In this document: one piece after another, positions 1-8,655 of the stretch
Layout of the letters: every line of letters begins with the position of its first letter
How positions within the stretch are numbered: position 1 is the stretch's first letter
Assembly (NCBI RefSeq): GCF_014193655.1
Contig: NZ_JACHZQ010000001.1
Span: 992,001-1,056,000 of the forward strand
DNA from: Rhizobium sp. BK313
Lineage (GTDB): Bacteria > Pseudomonadota > Alphaproteobacteria > Rhizobiales > Rhizobiaceae
DNA length: 64,000 nt
Direction: 5' to 3'
Translations under genes and position numbers: made by a program
The notes under the pieces: model-generated
Databases searched by the model: none
Told to the model about the DNA's origin: nothing
What the model saw: the letters and a program-made list of their open reading frames with translations, nothing else

Positions 1-126
1 ATAATAGTGAACGTAGCCTTGATAGTTTGGGTCCCTGATCCAAGGCAGTCGCCCCTCCGCGATTTTGACAGGAACCGTGCCGCAGGCTCTGCGTTTCCTG
101 CGTGCAATCTCGACGGAGTCCGCGAT

Positions 127-312
127 ATGGACCAAACACGACGAGACGACGATGCTTGGGCAAGGCGATTTTCCAGCCGTGCGCTGGAGGATGAGCATGT
201 CCAGCATCTGCGGTCACTTCCAGCGTTTGAAGCGCCATCCAAACCAGATGCCAGACTTCAGACCCTTCTGGAGAGGCTGGCGCAGGCTGAAGCTAAGGGA
301 AGCGATATATAA
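127..312 (+). CDS. small hypothetical protein, weak NepR-like tail
   Basis: A 61-residue polar protein. I chose the ATG at 127 because GGAG lies 8 bases upstream; the same frame is open to position 7 without a better start. The C-terminal half (KPDARLQTLLERLAQAE) resembles the proline followed by LL..L..AE helix of NepR anti-sigma factors, which bind EcfG sigma factors. The first NepR helix (LR..Y) is not clear, so this is only a resemblance. It could equally be an unrelated rhizobial orphan. It is interesting because an EcfG-type sigma gene lies at 20.5-21.1 kb. Confidence 0.45.
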   Translation: MDQTRRDDDAWARRFSSRALEDEHVQHLRSLPAFEAPSKPDARLQTLLERLAQAEAKGSDI

Positions 313-337
313 TCCTTCGCTGCTCGACCTCTAAAGC

Positions 338-424
338 TCAACGCGCCTGCAATGGCTTCACCGCCTCGCTCCACTTGGCGAGCTCCCTAGGCGTCGCGTT
401 GACGATATCCTGGGATTTGCTGAT
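338..424 (-). pseudogene. relic of TRAP transporter DctP C-terminus
   Basis: Read on the minus strand, one frame gives a short tail containing NATPRELAKWSEAVKPLQAR and then a stop. This looks like the end of a DctP-type TRAP solute-binding protein, where an ELxKW..A..PL segment is usual. Upstream the frame closes at once and no further DctP sequence is visible, so this is at most a gene remnant. Confidence 0.3.
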
Positions 425-1066
425 CAATCAAGGCCTCTCATCATTTTGAGCCCAAAATCTGGGGCGCCGCGGCGCGTCGAATTGATGTAGGAGAAGCGAA
501 TGACGCGAGTTCGGTTGGCTGGGCAGCGACAGGACCGAGGCGGCGTAATATCACGCAACCGTGCGGCTCGAGCTGCGACGAAGCGATTTTGACTAGCCAC
601 TCTAGCCCGCTGACCACTTGCTCCCTGTTGGCCTCATCCGAAAAAGCTGATTTCCTTCAGGCCAGCTTCCGGTGGGACGGCTGGCCGGAACCCTTCACGG
701 CATGGCGGAGCAAAAGGCTACCTGGGACTTCAAAAGTTGAGATGATCTGAACTCCGGCGGCAAGCTGGTGCTAGTTCGCCGGGGGTGTCCATTGGAGAGT
801 GATGAGCAGCGGGGGGAGGCTAACGAGAACCGGCTTCGATTCGATCACGGCAGTCTCGATCTGACATCTCGCGCGACACCAACGAGCAGCAGGAACGATT
901 CGTCGGGCGCTGTTCGGGAAGGCTGCTCTAGCACGAGACGAGACGCTTTCCCGCTGCCACCCTCCGCGAGTACGTTTCCTGACCGAAGTCTTGATCCTGC
1001 AGATCCCGGTGCCATCTTGAATTCGTATGGCCGCCGCCAAGAGCGGTCTTTTCGGAGGAGATAACA
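425..1066. other. 640-base stretch without a confident gene
   Basis: The only candidate is a 30-codon ORF on the plus strand at 500-592 with AGGAG 6 bases before its ATG; its product is very basic and unrecognised. The remaining open frames are unsupported by composition or family resemblance. A 15-base word, GCTGATCAATCAAGG, at 419-433 recurs at 11471-11485. Confidence 0.5.
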
Positions 1067-1306
1067 ATGTCGGAAAAGTGGAATATACCAATCGAGGTCG
1101 GCTTCGGCGTGTCGGGATACAGAACCGTGAATGGTCCATTCGACGCGATGATTGTCCTAACGGACCTATGGCCAAAGAGATCCGGCCAGCGCTTTATCAA
1201 AGCTCGCAATGCCTGTAGAGCAGCCATTGCTGGTCGCATCGGTGTTGAGGATGCCCGAAGAGAGTTTCTCGCCGCAGCAGAAGAGGCCGAACTCAGCACC
1301 CACTAA
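1067..1306 (+). CDS. DUF982 family protein
   Basis: A 79-residue protein with the DUF982 pattern: an early W-x-x-P followed by a strand, VNGPFDA, then LTDLWP near the centre, the helix ARNACRAAIAG, and a last helix AREFLAAAEEA. DUF982 proteins are small and common in Rhizobiales; their function is unknown. GGAGGAG ends 6 bases before the ATG, a strong ribosome site. Two further DUF982 genes lie in this window (6831 and 18829). No promoter could be assigned. Confidence 0.85.
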   Translation: MSEKWNIPIEVGFGVSGYRTVNGPFDAMIVLTDLWPKRSGQRFIKARNACRAAIAGRIGVEDARREFLAAAEEAELSTH

Positions 1307-1586
1307 GGTCGAAGTATTATTCGAGGTGTTGTTCCCCTTAGTCGCCCGCGCGACGCTGTTCCAGTCCGCAGCGTTCCACGACCTCGCCCAAACTGGACCT
1401 CGATACGCCTCTACAAGGGTCGGACGCCTCAGCAAAAGTAATACACGTGCTGCGAAGGACAGCGGCTGAAAATCGCGATGGAGTGCAGCATCCTCTGGAC
1501 AAGTGCGTCGCTTTCCGATGGGCCGACACTCCCGCCTGTCCCCGCGGTTAGCTGGATACACGGGAGGCTAAAAAGTCCAAAACCAA

Positions 1587-1912
1587 CTAAGTTAAGGTGC
1601 TCCTGAGGCCGGCGGTCGCTTCGCGAAGAGCGGCCCAAAGTGGCTGCCGCCGCAGCAGCGCCTTAGGTCCACCCTTTGCGGAGGAGGCGTGGTTTTCGGC
1701 CTGACCTCGGCCGGATCCGCATTTTTTGCCACCGCCCCTTTCATTGTTGAGAGTGGCCCAGGCGCGGCGCTCCGCTTCCTTTTCGGAAACGCCACGATCT
1801 TCTAGCCTTCCTCGATGTGCTCGGCCTTGCGCTTCTGCTAGTCGCCATAGGCGGACTTTTTGCCCTGGGGGTCTGGAATGTCGCCTTCGCTGATGTGAGA
1901 CTTGAAACGCAT
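1587..1912 (-). pseudogene. degraded small basic 'KEAERRAWAT' protein
   Basis: Across two frames the minus strand carries the core of a widespread small basic rhizobial protein: KRKAEHIEEG, then VSEKEAERRAWATLNNE, GGGKK and SGRG, followed by a basic tail. Related proteins are often labelled plasmid-stabilisation proteins without proof. The likely ATG is at 1912 (MRFKSHISEGDIP). Two in-frame TAG codons and a frameshift break the gene, so it cannot be translated intact. Confidence 0.6.
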
Positions 1913-2015
1913 GGAAATCCCTGGTCTCCGACCAAAGTTCCGCACTTCGCCATCTCGCACGGCGGCCGTCACGCCCAGACCGATCGAACGTTCGCTTCAC
2001 GAGATGTTAAATTTC

Positions 2016-2040
2016 GGAACCAGCCTCGCGCTCCGAAGTT
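2016..2040 (+). promoter_or_regulatory. EcfG-type promoter-like site
   Basis: GGAAC at 2016-2020 and GTT at 2038-2040, 17 bases apart, matching the Rhizobiales general-stress consensus GGAAC-N16/17-(c)GTT. The next plus-strand gene is the KaiC-like ATPase at 2226, leaving a leader of about 180 bases. Confidence 0.45.
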
Positions 2041-2225
2041 TTTAGTCGGGATCGCAGGGGCGATCTCGAACAACCCAAGGAGGATCCTGCCTGCATCGTA
2101 ACCGCGTGATGGCCGGAAAGGGTTGTGGACTCGTGACCGTCCTAGCGCCGCCATCACAGCCACTTGAGGCTCAACGCCAGCGATCTATATCCTTTCACCT
2201 CTAAGTCACGCTGCACAGGTAGGAC

Positions 2226-3746
2226 ATGTCCGAAAGATCACATGAAGTGGAGACCATCGACGCGCCGCGCATTTCCAGCGGTGTGGAGGGGCTTAATCTC
2301 ATCCTTGAGGGTGGCCTGGATGAAAACCGCTTGTACCTCTACGAGGGCCGCCCCGGCACAGGCAAAACCACGATAGCTCTGCAATTCCTCCTAGAAGGCG
2401 TCCGGCAAGGGGAGCAGGTGCTGTATATCACGCTGTCGGAGACGGAACGCGAACTGCAGCTTGTCGCCAAACGCCACGGCTGGTCCCTCGACGGCGTCAC
2501 CCTCTTCGAGCTTGTTCCTCCGGAAACGACGCTCGATCCGGATCGCGAACTCACGGTGTTTCACCCGGCGGAGATGGAACTGAACGAGACGACGAAGCTC
2601 ATCCTCGACCGGGTGTCCGAGCTCAACCCAAAGCGGGTCGTTATCGACAGCCTGTCCGAGTTGCGTCTGCTTGCCCATAGTCCCCTGCGATACCGGCGAC
2701 AGGTGCTTGCGCTGAAGCACTATTTCACCAGCCGGCAATGTACAGTCATTCTTCTCGACGATTTGTCGTCTCAGCAAAACGACCTTCAGCTTCATTCCAT
2801 TGCGCACGGTGTCGTCCTGCTGGAGCAGACCGCGATCGATTACGGCGCAGAGCGGCGGCGTCTGCGGGTCGTAAAAATGCGCGGCGTCAAGTATCGCGGG
2901 GGTTATCATGATTTTATCATCGAGAAGGGCGGGCTCCACGTCTTCCCCCGGCTGATCGCAGCGGATCACCATAATGCATTTGAGGAGGAGTTTACCTCGA
3001 GCGGCATCGCAGAACTCGATCAGATGCTGGGTGGCGGGCTCGAACGGGGGACAAATGCCTTGTTTCTCGGCGCGGCCGGCGTAGGCAAGTCGTCGCTCGC
3101 GCTGACCTATGCGTTGGCAGCTGCCGACCGGGGCGAGCACGCCGTCATTTACGCTTTCGACGAAGGACGAGGAACCCTGCAGGCGCGAGCCAGGACTCTC
3201 GGCTTCGATTTGCAGGCACATCTGCAAAGCGGGATGATCCGCTTGCAGCAGATCGATCCGGCGGAAATGTCGCCAGGCGAATTCACGGCCAACGTCCAGA
3301 GAAGCGTCGAGAACGACGGTGCCCGCGTCATCGTTATCGACAGCTTGAACGGCTACATGAATGCAATGCCGGACGAGCGTTTCCTGATCCTGCAGATGCA
3401 CGAATTGCTGACCTATCTCGGGCAGCGCGGTGTCATGACGATCCTTGTTCTCGCTCAACATGGGCTCGTCGGTCCTCTCGAAGCGCCGCTCGACCTGAGC
3501 TACCTCAGCGATGCCGTTGTGATGCTGCGTTATTTCGAGGTGAACGGCACGGTGCGTCGTGCGATCTCGGTCGTCAAAAAGCGAAGCGGCAAGCACGAGC
3601 ATAGCGTTCGCGAATTCAGCCTGTCGGATAAAGGGATTCGGCTTGGGCCGCCGACGGCCGGCTTCATTGGCGTGCTGGCGGGATCGCCCCATTTTACCGC
3701 GGCTCCAGCAGTGAGTTCAACTAACGGACATGATAGCGTTGAGTGA
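2226..3746 (+). CDS. KaiC-like double-ATPase signalling protein
   Basis: A 506-residue protein made of two RecA/KaiC-like ATPase halves. The first Walker A is GRPGTGKTT near residue 41, with Walker B-type VVIDSLSELR near 140; the second Walker A is GAAGVGKSS near 281, with VIVIDSLNGYMNAM near 370. KaiC-family proteins bind and hydrolyse ATP; in cyanobacteria they form the clock, but no kaiA or kaiB is present here, so a clock role is not implied. The reading frame overlaps the following hybrid histidine kinase by 17 bases, which suggests translational coupling and a joint signalling function. An EcfG-type site lies about 190 bases upstream. The product is probably cytoplasmic. Confidence 0.9.
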   Translation: MSERSHEVETIDAPRISSGVEGLNLILEGGLDENRLYLYEGRPGTGKTTIALQFLLEGVRQGEQVLYITLSETERELQLVAKRHGWSLDGVTLFELVPPETTLDPDRELTVFHPAEMELNETTKLILDRVSELNPKRVVIDSLSELRLLAHSPLRYRRQVLALKHYFTSRQCTVILLDDLSSQQNDLQLHSIAHGVVLLEQTAIDYGAERRRLRVVKMRGVKYRGGYHDFIIEKGGLHVFPRLIAADHHNAFEEEFTSSGIAELDQMLGGGLERGTNALFLGAAGVGKSSLALTYALAAADRGEHAVIYAFDEGRGTLQARARTLGFDLQAHLQSGMIRLQQIDPAEMSPGEFTANVQRSVENDGARVIVIDSLNGYMNAMPDERFLILQMHELLTYLGQRGVMTILVLAQHGLVGPLEAPLDLSYLSDAVVMLRYFEVNGTVRRAISVVKKRSGKHEHSVREFSLSDKGIRLGPPTAGFIGVLAGSPHFTAAPAVSSTNGHDSVE

Positions 3747-5421
3747 ATCCGAGCCCGACCCAGTTCTCGTTTTTGCGCCGGTCGGCAGGGATGCGGCCGC
3801 TTCGGTCGACCTGCTCGCGCGCAATGGGATCGCTGCAAAAGCCTGTCGCGATCTTTCTGCTTTCGTGGCAGCACTTGAAGCAGGAGCTTCAGCAGCGTTT
3901 CTTGCCGAAGAAGCGCTGTTTGGAACACATGCCAGCTCGTTATACAAATGGGTCTTCGACCAACCCCCGTGGTCGGATCTTCCCTTCATCCTCCTCACAA
4001 GCCGCCAGGAACAAGTGGGCATCGAAGCATGGCGGCAGGAGCTGATTGCCAGGTTACGCAATGTTGCTCTTCTGGAGCGGCCGGTCCAGGCGCTGTCACT
4101 GGTCAGCACGATACAGGCAGCGCTTCGTGCACGAACGCGGCAGCTGGAACTTCGCGCGTTGCTCGAGGAACGCGAGCGTTCCGCACAGGAGCTTGAGCAA
4201 CTCGTCGTGGCCCGAACACAGGAGCTCGAAGCGGCCAACAAGGCCCTGCGCGACCAGATGCGCGTTCGGGCACAGGTCGAGGAGAAACTTCGTCAGGCGC
4301 AGAAGATAGAGGCAATCGGCCAGTTGACGGGTGGCGTTGCTCACGACTTCAACAACCTCCTCATGGTCATTTCCGGCGGCCTCGAAATGCTTGATCGGCA
4401 GGCGGACCCGGCGAGGCGCAAGCGGCTGATGGACGGCATGCGGCAGGCTGCTGAAAGAGGATCGGGCCTGACACGACAGCTGCTGGCCTTCTCCCGGCGT
4501 CAGGATCTCAAACCGCAAACCGTCGACCTGGCGCGGCAGATCGGCGGCATGCGCGAGTTGCTCGACCGGAGCTTGAGGGGCGACGTCCACGTCGTCATTG
4601 ATCTCTCACCAGACCTGTGGCCGGTCGAGGTCGATGCCAGCGAACTCGAACTCGTGGTTTTAAACCTCTCGGTCAATGCGCGCGACGCGATGCCAAAGGG
4701 GGGCACGATTAAGATCACTGCTGAGAATGAGGCGGCACGGGCAGAAGGCAGCGGTCAAGGAGACTTTGTCCGCCTCGTCATCGCCGACGATGGTTGCGGA
4801 ATGACACCTGAGGTGCAGGCGAGGGTATTCGAGCCTTTCTTCACCACGAAGGACATCGGCAAGGGGTCGGGCCTTGGTCTCGCGCAGGTTCACGGGTTTG
4901 CTCAGCAGTCCGGTGGGAAAGTAGAGATCGAAAGTGAAGTGGGGAAAGGAACCACGATCTCGCTGTTGTTGCCGCGCTCCCCGAACAGTCCTGCGTCTGA
5001 TCAGCACAACCTTGTCGATTTGCATGTCGCGAGCAGGCGGGCAGAAGCAGCCGGCAACGTGCTGCTGGTGGAAGATGACGACGAAGTCGCTGCGCTCGTT
5101 GCTCAGATGCTCGACGAGCTGGGATTTCAGGTGGTGCGGGCGGCGACAGCTGCAGCTGCACTTGGCGCCTTGGCCAACGGCCGCACCGTCGACCTCGTGT
5201 TCTCGGACATCATGATGCCAGGCGGGATGAACGGCGTGGAGCTCGCGAGGGAGATCCGCCTGCGTCGCAACGATCTGCCCATCCTGCTGACCAGCGGTTA
5301 TTCGGAGGCGGCCAAACAAGCGGCGGAGGCACAGGGGATTAAGATCCTGCGCAAGCCCTATCAAATGGCCGAACTCGAAGAGGCGCTCCGGCAAACTATG
5401 GCCGGTGAAGACAGCACTTGA
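3730..5421 (+). CDS. hybrid histidine kinase with C-terminal receiver
   Basis: A 563-residue soluble kinase. Residues 1-125 look like a degenerate receiver domain. A coiled coil rich in R, E and Q (about 130-200) leads into the HisKA box GGVAHDFNN, with the phospho-accepting His near residue 206. The ATPase region shows NLSVNARDAM, DDGCGM and GKGSGLGL. A C-terminal receiver follows, with DDD early and SDIMMP carrying the phospho-Asp near residue 493. No membrane segment is visible, so it should sense an internal or partner-borne signal. Its start lies inside the KaiC-like gene, so the two are expected to be made together. Confidence 0.92.
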   Translation: MIALSESEPDPVLVFAPVGRDAAASVDLLARNGIAAKACRDLSAFVAALEAGASAAFLAEEALFGTHASSLYKWVFDQPPWSDLPFILLTSRQEQVGIEAWRQELIARLRNVALLERPVQALSLVSTIQAALRARTRQLELRALLEERERSAQELEQLVVARTQELEAANKALRDQMRVRAQVEEKLRQAQKIEAIGQLTGGVAHDFNNLLMVISGGLEMLDRQADPARRKRLMDGMRQAAERGSGLTRQLLAFSRRQDLKPQTVDLARQIGGMRELLDRSLRGDVHVVIDLSPDLWPVEVDASELELVVLNLSVNARDAMPKGGTIKITAENEAARAEGSGQGDFVRLVIADDGCGMTPEVQARVFEPFFTTKDIGKGSGLGLAQVHGFAQQSGGKVEIESEVGKGTTISLLLPRSPNSPASDQHNLVDLHVASRRAEAAGNVLLVEDDDEVAALVAQMLDELGFQVVRAATAAAALGALANGRTVDLVFSDIMMPGGMNGVELAREIRLRRNDLPILLTSGYSEAAKQAAEAQGIKILRKPYQMAELEEALRQTMAGEDST

Positions 5422-5544
5422 GCCTGCATCACGCGCCAGCTCTTGTCGGTTGCCCATTGCTTGGATACTCGCACATCTTTTCAATGCAGATCAAGAGTGT
5501 TGTGTCGCGCCGGGCGATCTTCACCGCAACGACCAGGCCATCGA

Positions 5545-6105
5545 ATGAGCACTGCCTCCCGATTCCCCGCCGAACGCCTCCAGCAGGTGTTCGACAGCGC
5601 CGTTGATACCGGGATCATCATTGCTCGACGTCGATGGCACAATCACCGGCTGGAGCAAGGGCGCTGAAGCTCTCCTGGGTTGGTCGCAAGACAAAATGCT
5701 CTCAGCAAGAGCCTGGAGGCGAACTTTCCGCCGGAAGGAGGAGGCGCCGCGCTCATCGAGGCGGAACTGGCCGACGCCAGGTCCAAGGGAAAGGGCAGCG
5801 GCGAAGGATGGCGGATGCAGATGGGCGATGGCCGCATAGGGGCAGTCGGCAAGACAACCCCGATAATGGATGATAAGAGAAAGCGTGTCCGTTTCGTGAA
5901 ATTTCTGTGAGATCGTACCGAGAAGCGCGAGATTGAGATGGCGCTGTGGGAGCGTACCCGCGCTCGAGATCCTCAAGCGAGCGGGAGCAGACCTCGCTCG
6001 CGAGAACGACCAAGAGAAAATTGACCAACTGGTGACGGCAATCTGCGGCACGCGTCCTACAAATGCCTTCGGGAAGTCCAGGATAATGCTGTGGTTTACG
6101 AGTTA
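5545..6105 (+). pseudogene. decayed PAS-GAF sensor kinase N-terminus
   Basis: A start codon at 5545 opens MSTASRFPAERLQQVFDSA. After frame changes it continues as LDVDGTITGWSKGAEALLGW (a classic PAS strand-helix), a PAS tail ending VRFVKFL-stop-DRTEKREIE, and then LEILKRAGADLARENDQEK, which matches the entry helix of GAF domains in PAS-GAF kinases. At least three frameshifts or stops separate these pieces, and no kinase core follows. The gene lies directly downstream of the KaiC/kinase pair and was probably a third signalling gene. Confidence 0.65.
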
Positions 6106-6284
6106 GATTGACTGGCTTCGGCCACGCCAAAAAAGGCCAGAATTTTTTCTTGCCGAGCTCTTGAATCCGAAAATCCCAGAAACCAAATCGATTGCCGCCA
6201 GCCGCTGATGAAAGGGCTGGCCCTTGCTGGGAGCGCCATCTTTCGGCGCTTCTGTATCCATGTTGCTTCAAGGAGGATATGGCT

Positions 6285-6758
6285 ATGGCGACATCTTACG
6301 ACTACGCACCTCTTTTCCGTTCGAGCGTCGGCTTCGACCGGGTTTTCAATCTTCTCGAAAACGCCCAGCGCGCCCGCTCGATCAGCGACTGGCCGCCCTA
6401 TGACATCGTCAAGACCGGCGATGACAGCTATCGGATTTCCGTTGCTGTGGCAGGCTTCGTCCAGGACGAGCTCGACATCACCTTTCAGTCCAACCTTCTG
6501 ACCGTTACCGGCAAGAAGCAGGAGACAGCCAATGAAGGCTACCTGCATCGCGGCATCGCCGGCAGGCCGTTCGAACACCGGTTCGAGCTGGCCGATCATG
6601 TTAGGGTGGATGGCGCGGACCTAAGGAACGGTCTGCTATCGATCAATCTGGTTCGCGAGATCCCGGAGGCACTGAAGCCGCGCAAGATCTCCATCCAGAG
6701 CGCTTCCGCTTTGCAGTCTGCTGCGCCCGCACAGATCGAAGGGCAGAAGGTGGCTTAA
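6285..6758 (+). CDS. small heat shock protein (Hsp20 / alpha-crystallin)
   Basis: A 157-residue Hsp20 chaperone. The N-terminus has the rhizobial pattern SVGFDRVFNLLE; the crystallin domain runs from about residue 30 (WPPYDIVK, YRISVAVAGF, LLTVTGKK) to FELADHV..GADLRNGLLSINL, and an I-x-I-type ISI follows. It would hold unfolding proteins in the cytoplasm during heat or other stress. Two ATGs are possible (6279 and 6285); AGGAGG at 6271-6276 is 8 bases from 6285 and only 2 from 6279, so I chose 6285. No ROSE-like thermometer was established. Confidence 0.92.
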   Translation: MATSYDYAPLFRSSVGFDRVFNLLENAQRARSISDWPPYDIVKTGDDSYRISVAVAGFVQDELDITFQSNLLTVTGKKQETANEGYLHRGIAGRPFEHRFELADHVRVDGADLRNGLLSINLVREIPEALKPRKISIQSASALQSAAPAQIEGQKVA

Positions 6759-6780
6759 ACCGCATTGTCCGCAGGAACAA

Positions 6781-6802
6781 GGGCGCCGTGGATACGGCGC
6801 CC
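6781..6802 (+). terminator. perfect 9-bp hairpin between hsp20 and DUF982
   Basis: GGGCGCCGT, loop GGAT, ACGGCGCCC. No T-run follows on either strand, so it may act as an RNA-stabilising or attenuating stem rather than a classical terminator. Confidence 0.5.
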
Positions 6803-6830
6803 ATATATCCGGGTTGGGAAGGAGAGAGCG

Positions 6831-7130
6831 ATGAAACCCGATATGTTTAAACAGCCTGTTTCTATTGTTGTCGGCCTCGGCTTTCCGGCCGAGGTTTGCA
6901 GCGTGATGGACGCCTACCGGCATCTTTCCGAGTGGCCGGCTTCACTCCGGGATACCGCGCATTCGGTCGCGCTCAAGGCGTGCAGTGCCGCACTGCGTGG
7001 GGAAATTGAAGCGGATACCGCTCGCGGCCTATTTGCCGCATTTGCCGAGAAACACGATCTGCTGGCGCCGGAAACCAATGTGATCGCCGCCTCACGCCTG
7101 CGGCGCGACCGTGATCCGCACGTGAGGTGA
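6831..7130 (+). CDS. DUF982 family protein
   Basis: A 99-residue protein showing the DUF982 pattern: QPVSIVVGLG, then a hinge, YRHLSEWP, the helix KACSAALRGEI, and a last helix ARGLFAAFAEKH. GGAAGGAGAG precedes the ATG at 6831. The gene follows hsp20 by 72 bases in the same direction, so co-expression is likely. The function of DUF982 is unknown; the C-terminal 15 residues are rich in Arg. Confidence 0.85.
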   Translation: MKPDMFKQPVSIVVGLGFPAEVCSVMDAYRHLSEWPASLRDTAHSVALKACSAALRGEIEADTARGLFAAFAEKHDLLAPETNVIAASRLRRDRDPHVR

Positions 7131-7175
7131 GGACCGATGATGCGCAACACGTTGCAGTAGGCGGCCAGCAGCGCG

Positions 7176-7415
7176 ATGGCTATGGGGCCAACGGTCCTGC
7201 TTCAGGGTATGCAACTTCGGCGGCCGATCGATTTAGTGAGAGCGCCTACACTTTCAGTTGACGACAAGCGGGCGATCCTCGCGGCCTGGGCGTCGGACTT
7301 TTACGCTGTGGAGTCAAAACCGGCCCTCCGTCAACTGCCCGGAATGCCAGAGCCGGTCTCAATCGATGAGGTGCAGTCTGCGCTGAAAGAACTCGATCGA
7401 TGCTACGGTATCTGA
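7176..7415 (+). CDS. conserved small rhizobial hypothetical protein
   Basis: A 79-residue protein containing LRRPIDLVRAPTLSVDDKRA and AAWASDFYAVESKPALRQL, ending with EVQSALKELDRCYGI. The periodic charged helices and the defined end look like a real conserved cytoplasmic protein; I recall similar rhizobial proteins of unknown function. The start could be 7176 or the internal ATG at 7209; neither has an ideal ribosome site. It follows the DUF982 gene by 45 bases and may be the last gene of an hsp20-DUF982 transcription unit. Confidence 0.7.
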   Translation: MAMGPTVLLQGMQLRRPIDLVRAPTLSVDDKRAILAAWASDFYAVESKPALRQLPGMPEPVSIDEVQSALKELDRCYGI

Positions 7416-7505
7416 TGGCTTGCGCGTTCAGTCGGCCTGCTTCATCGACTTGGACAGCCGATTGATCGCCTGTTCGAGCGATCGTTGGCCGTTGCCATAA
7501 ACCTG

Positions 7506-8435
7506 CTAGGCGCGGCCTCGCCATCTAGCCAGCGAAATGGTACTCTCTAACAATGGCTTTTCTAAATCTTGCAAATATGACAGACAATAGCGCCGATGGC
7601 GTTGCCAGGGCGATAGATGTGTGGGAAGCATGCCACCTGAACTCCGAAAGCACCGGTTCCCAACGGGGGCCGAGACGCCGGCTTCCACAGCGGCATCCTC
7701 GCTGGACAAGCCCGGCGCCACTTCTCGCCAGAACCGACACAGGTTCTCGAAGTAGCGCGAGACCTCCTGGCGCCCCTCCATTCGGACACGCGAGACGAGT
7801 TCAAGCCGAACATCGTCCGCAAGCATATCGCGCACTGCGTCAAAGTCTCTGGCGTTGAAGCAATCGACATACTTCGCAAGTCGCCTCAGATCATCCTGAC
7901 TCAAGACGGCCGGCGGTGTCCTAGCGTCCACGTTGCCAACTTCGCGAATGCGAATCCGACCGCGATGCAATGAGGCCTTTACTGCTGGAATGCTCAATCC
8001 TGTGATCTCGGCGACTTCTCGCAGGGAGTAGCCCAGCACGTCCATAAGAATGACGCAGCCGCGGTGTGAAATCGGCAGGTACATGAAGGTCTTGAGGCCG
8101 GCTGACGCGATAACTCGTGCATCTGCCAACACGCGATCGTCGATAGCCATGTTTGGATCTTCCTCAGAACGCAGAACGTCCTGCCGCCTCCTGCGACGTA
8201 TAAAATCGACAGAAGCATTATGGGCTACCCGAAAAAGCCAGCTCTCGAGATCGAGGATTTGCTTCTCCGCCCAGGTCTCAATGGCTTTAACGAGGACTTC
8301 TTGGACGATGTCTTCGCCATCGATTGCAGATCCCACCATCCGAGAGCAGTAGCGATGAACCTTGGGGCGTAGATCGCCCAAACGTTTCTCGAATACTTGG
8401 TGGTCGTGAATGTCATTAGGGATGGCTGACGTCAT
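7506..8435 (-). CDS. ECF sigma factor with SnoaL-like C-terminal extension
   Basis: Sigma region 2 (YCSRMVGSAIDGEDIVQEV, ESWLFRVAHNASVDFIRRR) and region 4 (LPISHRGCVILMDVLGYSLR, then a helix-turn-helix ending AVKASLHRGRIRIRE) fill the first 175 residues. From about 185 a SnoaL/NTF2-like domain begins (YVDCFNARDFDAVRDMLADDV), as in SigJ/ECF41-type sigma factors, where the extension controls activity. Its last third looks frameshifted: one frame reads GNAIGAI and a neighbouring frame VIFARF, pieces that should be contiguous, so the 309-residue product probably has an aberrant C-terminus. It starts inside the stop codon of the small gene upstream (ATGA overlap). The NmrA-type enzyme in the operon fits the sigma-plus-oxidoreductase neighbourhoods of this class. 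Confidence 0.8.
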   Translation of the reverse strand: MTSAIPNDIHDHQVFEKRLGDLRPKVHRYCSRMVGSAIDGEDIVQEVLVKAIETWAEKQILDLESWLFRVAHNASVDFIRRRRRQDVLRSEEDPNMAIDDRVLADARVIASAGLKTFMYLPISHRGCVILMDVLGYSLREVAEITGLSIPAVKASLHRGRIRIREVGNVDARTPPAVLSQDDLRRLAKYVDCFNARDFDAVRDMLADDVRLELVSRVRMEGRQEVSRYFENLCRFWREVAPGLSSEDAAVEAGVSAPVGNRCFRSSGGMLPTHLSPWQRHRRYCLSYLQDLEKPLLESTISLARWRGRA

Positions 8436-8638
8436 CTTCCAGTCCGGTTTTGGGCGATATCGATTCCAAAGCCGTAGGCGCCCACGACTTCGACTTCATT
8501 GGCCAACGGTCGCTCTTGAATTCGCATACTGGCATCCTTTTGAAACGTGCGAAATGCCTGAAGGTCTGAGAGCCCTGGCGCGCCCTCATTTTGTTCGACG
8601 AAATGGACGAAACGCCCGTCTCCGTAGCGCAGCACCAT
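8432..8638 (-). CDS. small protein, N-terminally short monooxygenase-like
   Basis: A 68-residue product beginning VLRYGDGRFVHFVEQ and continuing LQAFRTFQKDASMRI, ending EVEVVGAYGF. It resembles the C-terminal two thirds of ~100-residue small proteins with the pattern VLRL.DG.FVH..E...G..LPAFRAFQ. The upstream gene NmrA ends only 18 bases before its ATG, and the frame runs on as KRLRY towards that stop, so the missing N-terminal ~30 residues were probably lost when the genes were brought together. It overlaps the sigma gene start by 4 bases (ATGA). Confidence 0.55.
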   Translation of the reverse strand: MVLRYGDGRFVHFVEQNEGAPGLSDLQAFRTFQKDASMRIQERPLANEVEVVGAYGFGIDIAQNRTGR

Positions 8639-8655
8639 GTAGCGAAGGCGTTTGC

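Noticed and set aside
890..915. GGAAC-N15-GTT near the first DUF982 gene
   Set aside because: The spacing is two short of the others and it lies 150 bases upstream without a supporting arrangement.
2391..3692. 433-codon open frame on the minus strand
   Set aside because: Antisense of the KaiC-like gene, with no ribosome site and no family resemblance.
2226..3746. Circadian clock locus
   Set aside because: No kaiA or kaiB is present; KaiC-like proteins are widespread outside clocks.
4660..5484. 274-codon open frame on the minus strand
   Set aside because: Antisense of the kinase; composition is that of a shadow frame.
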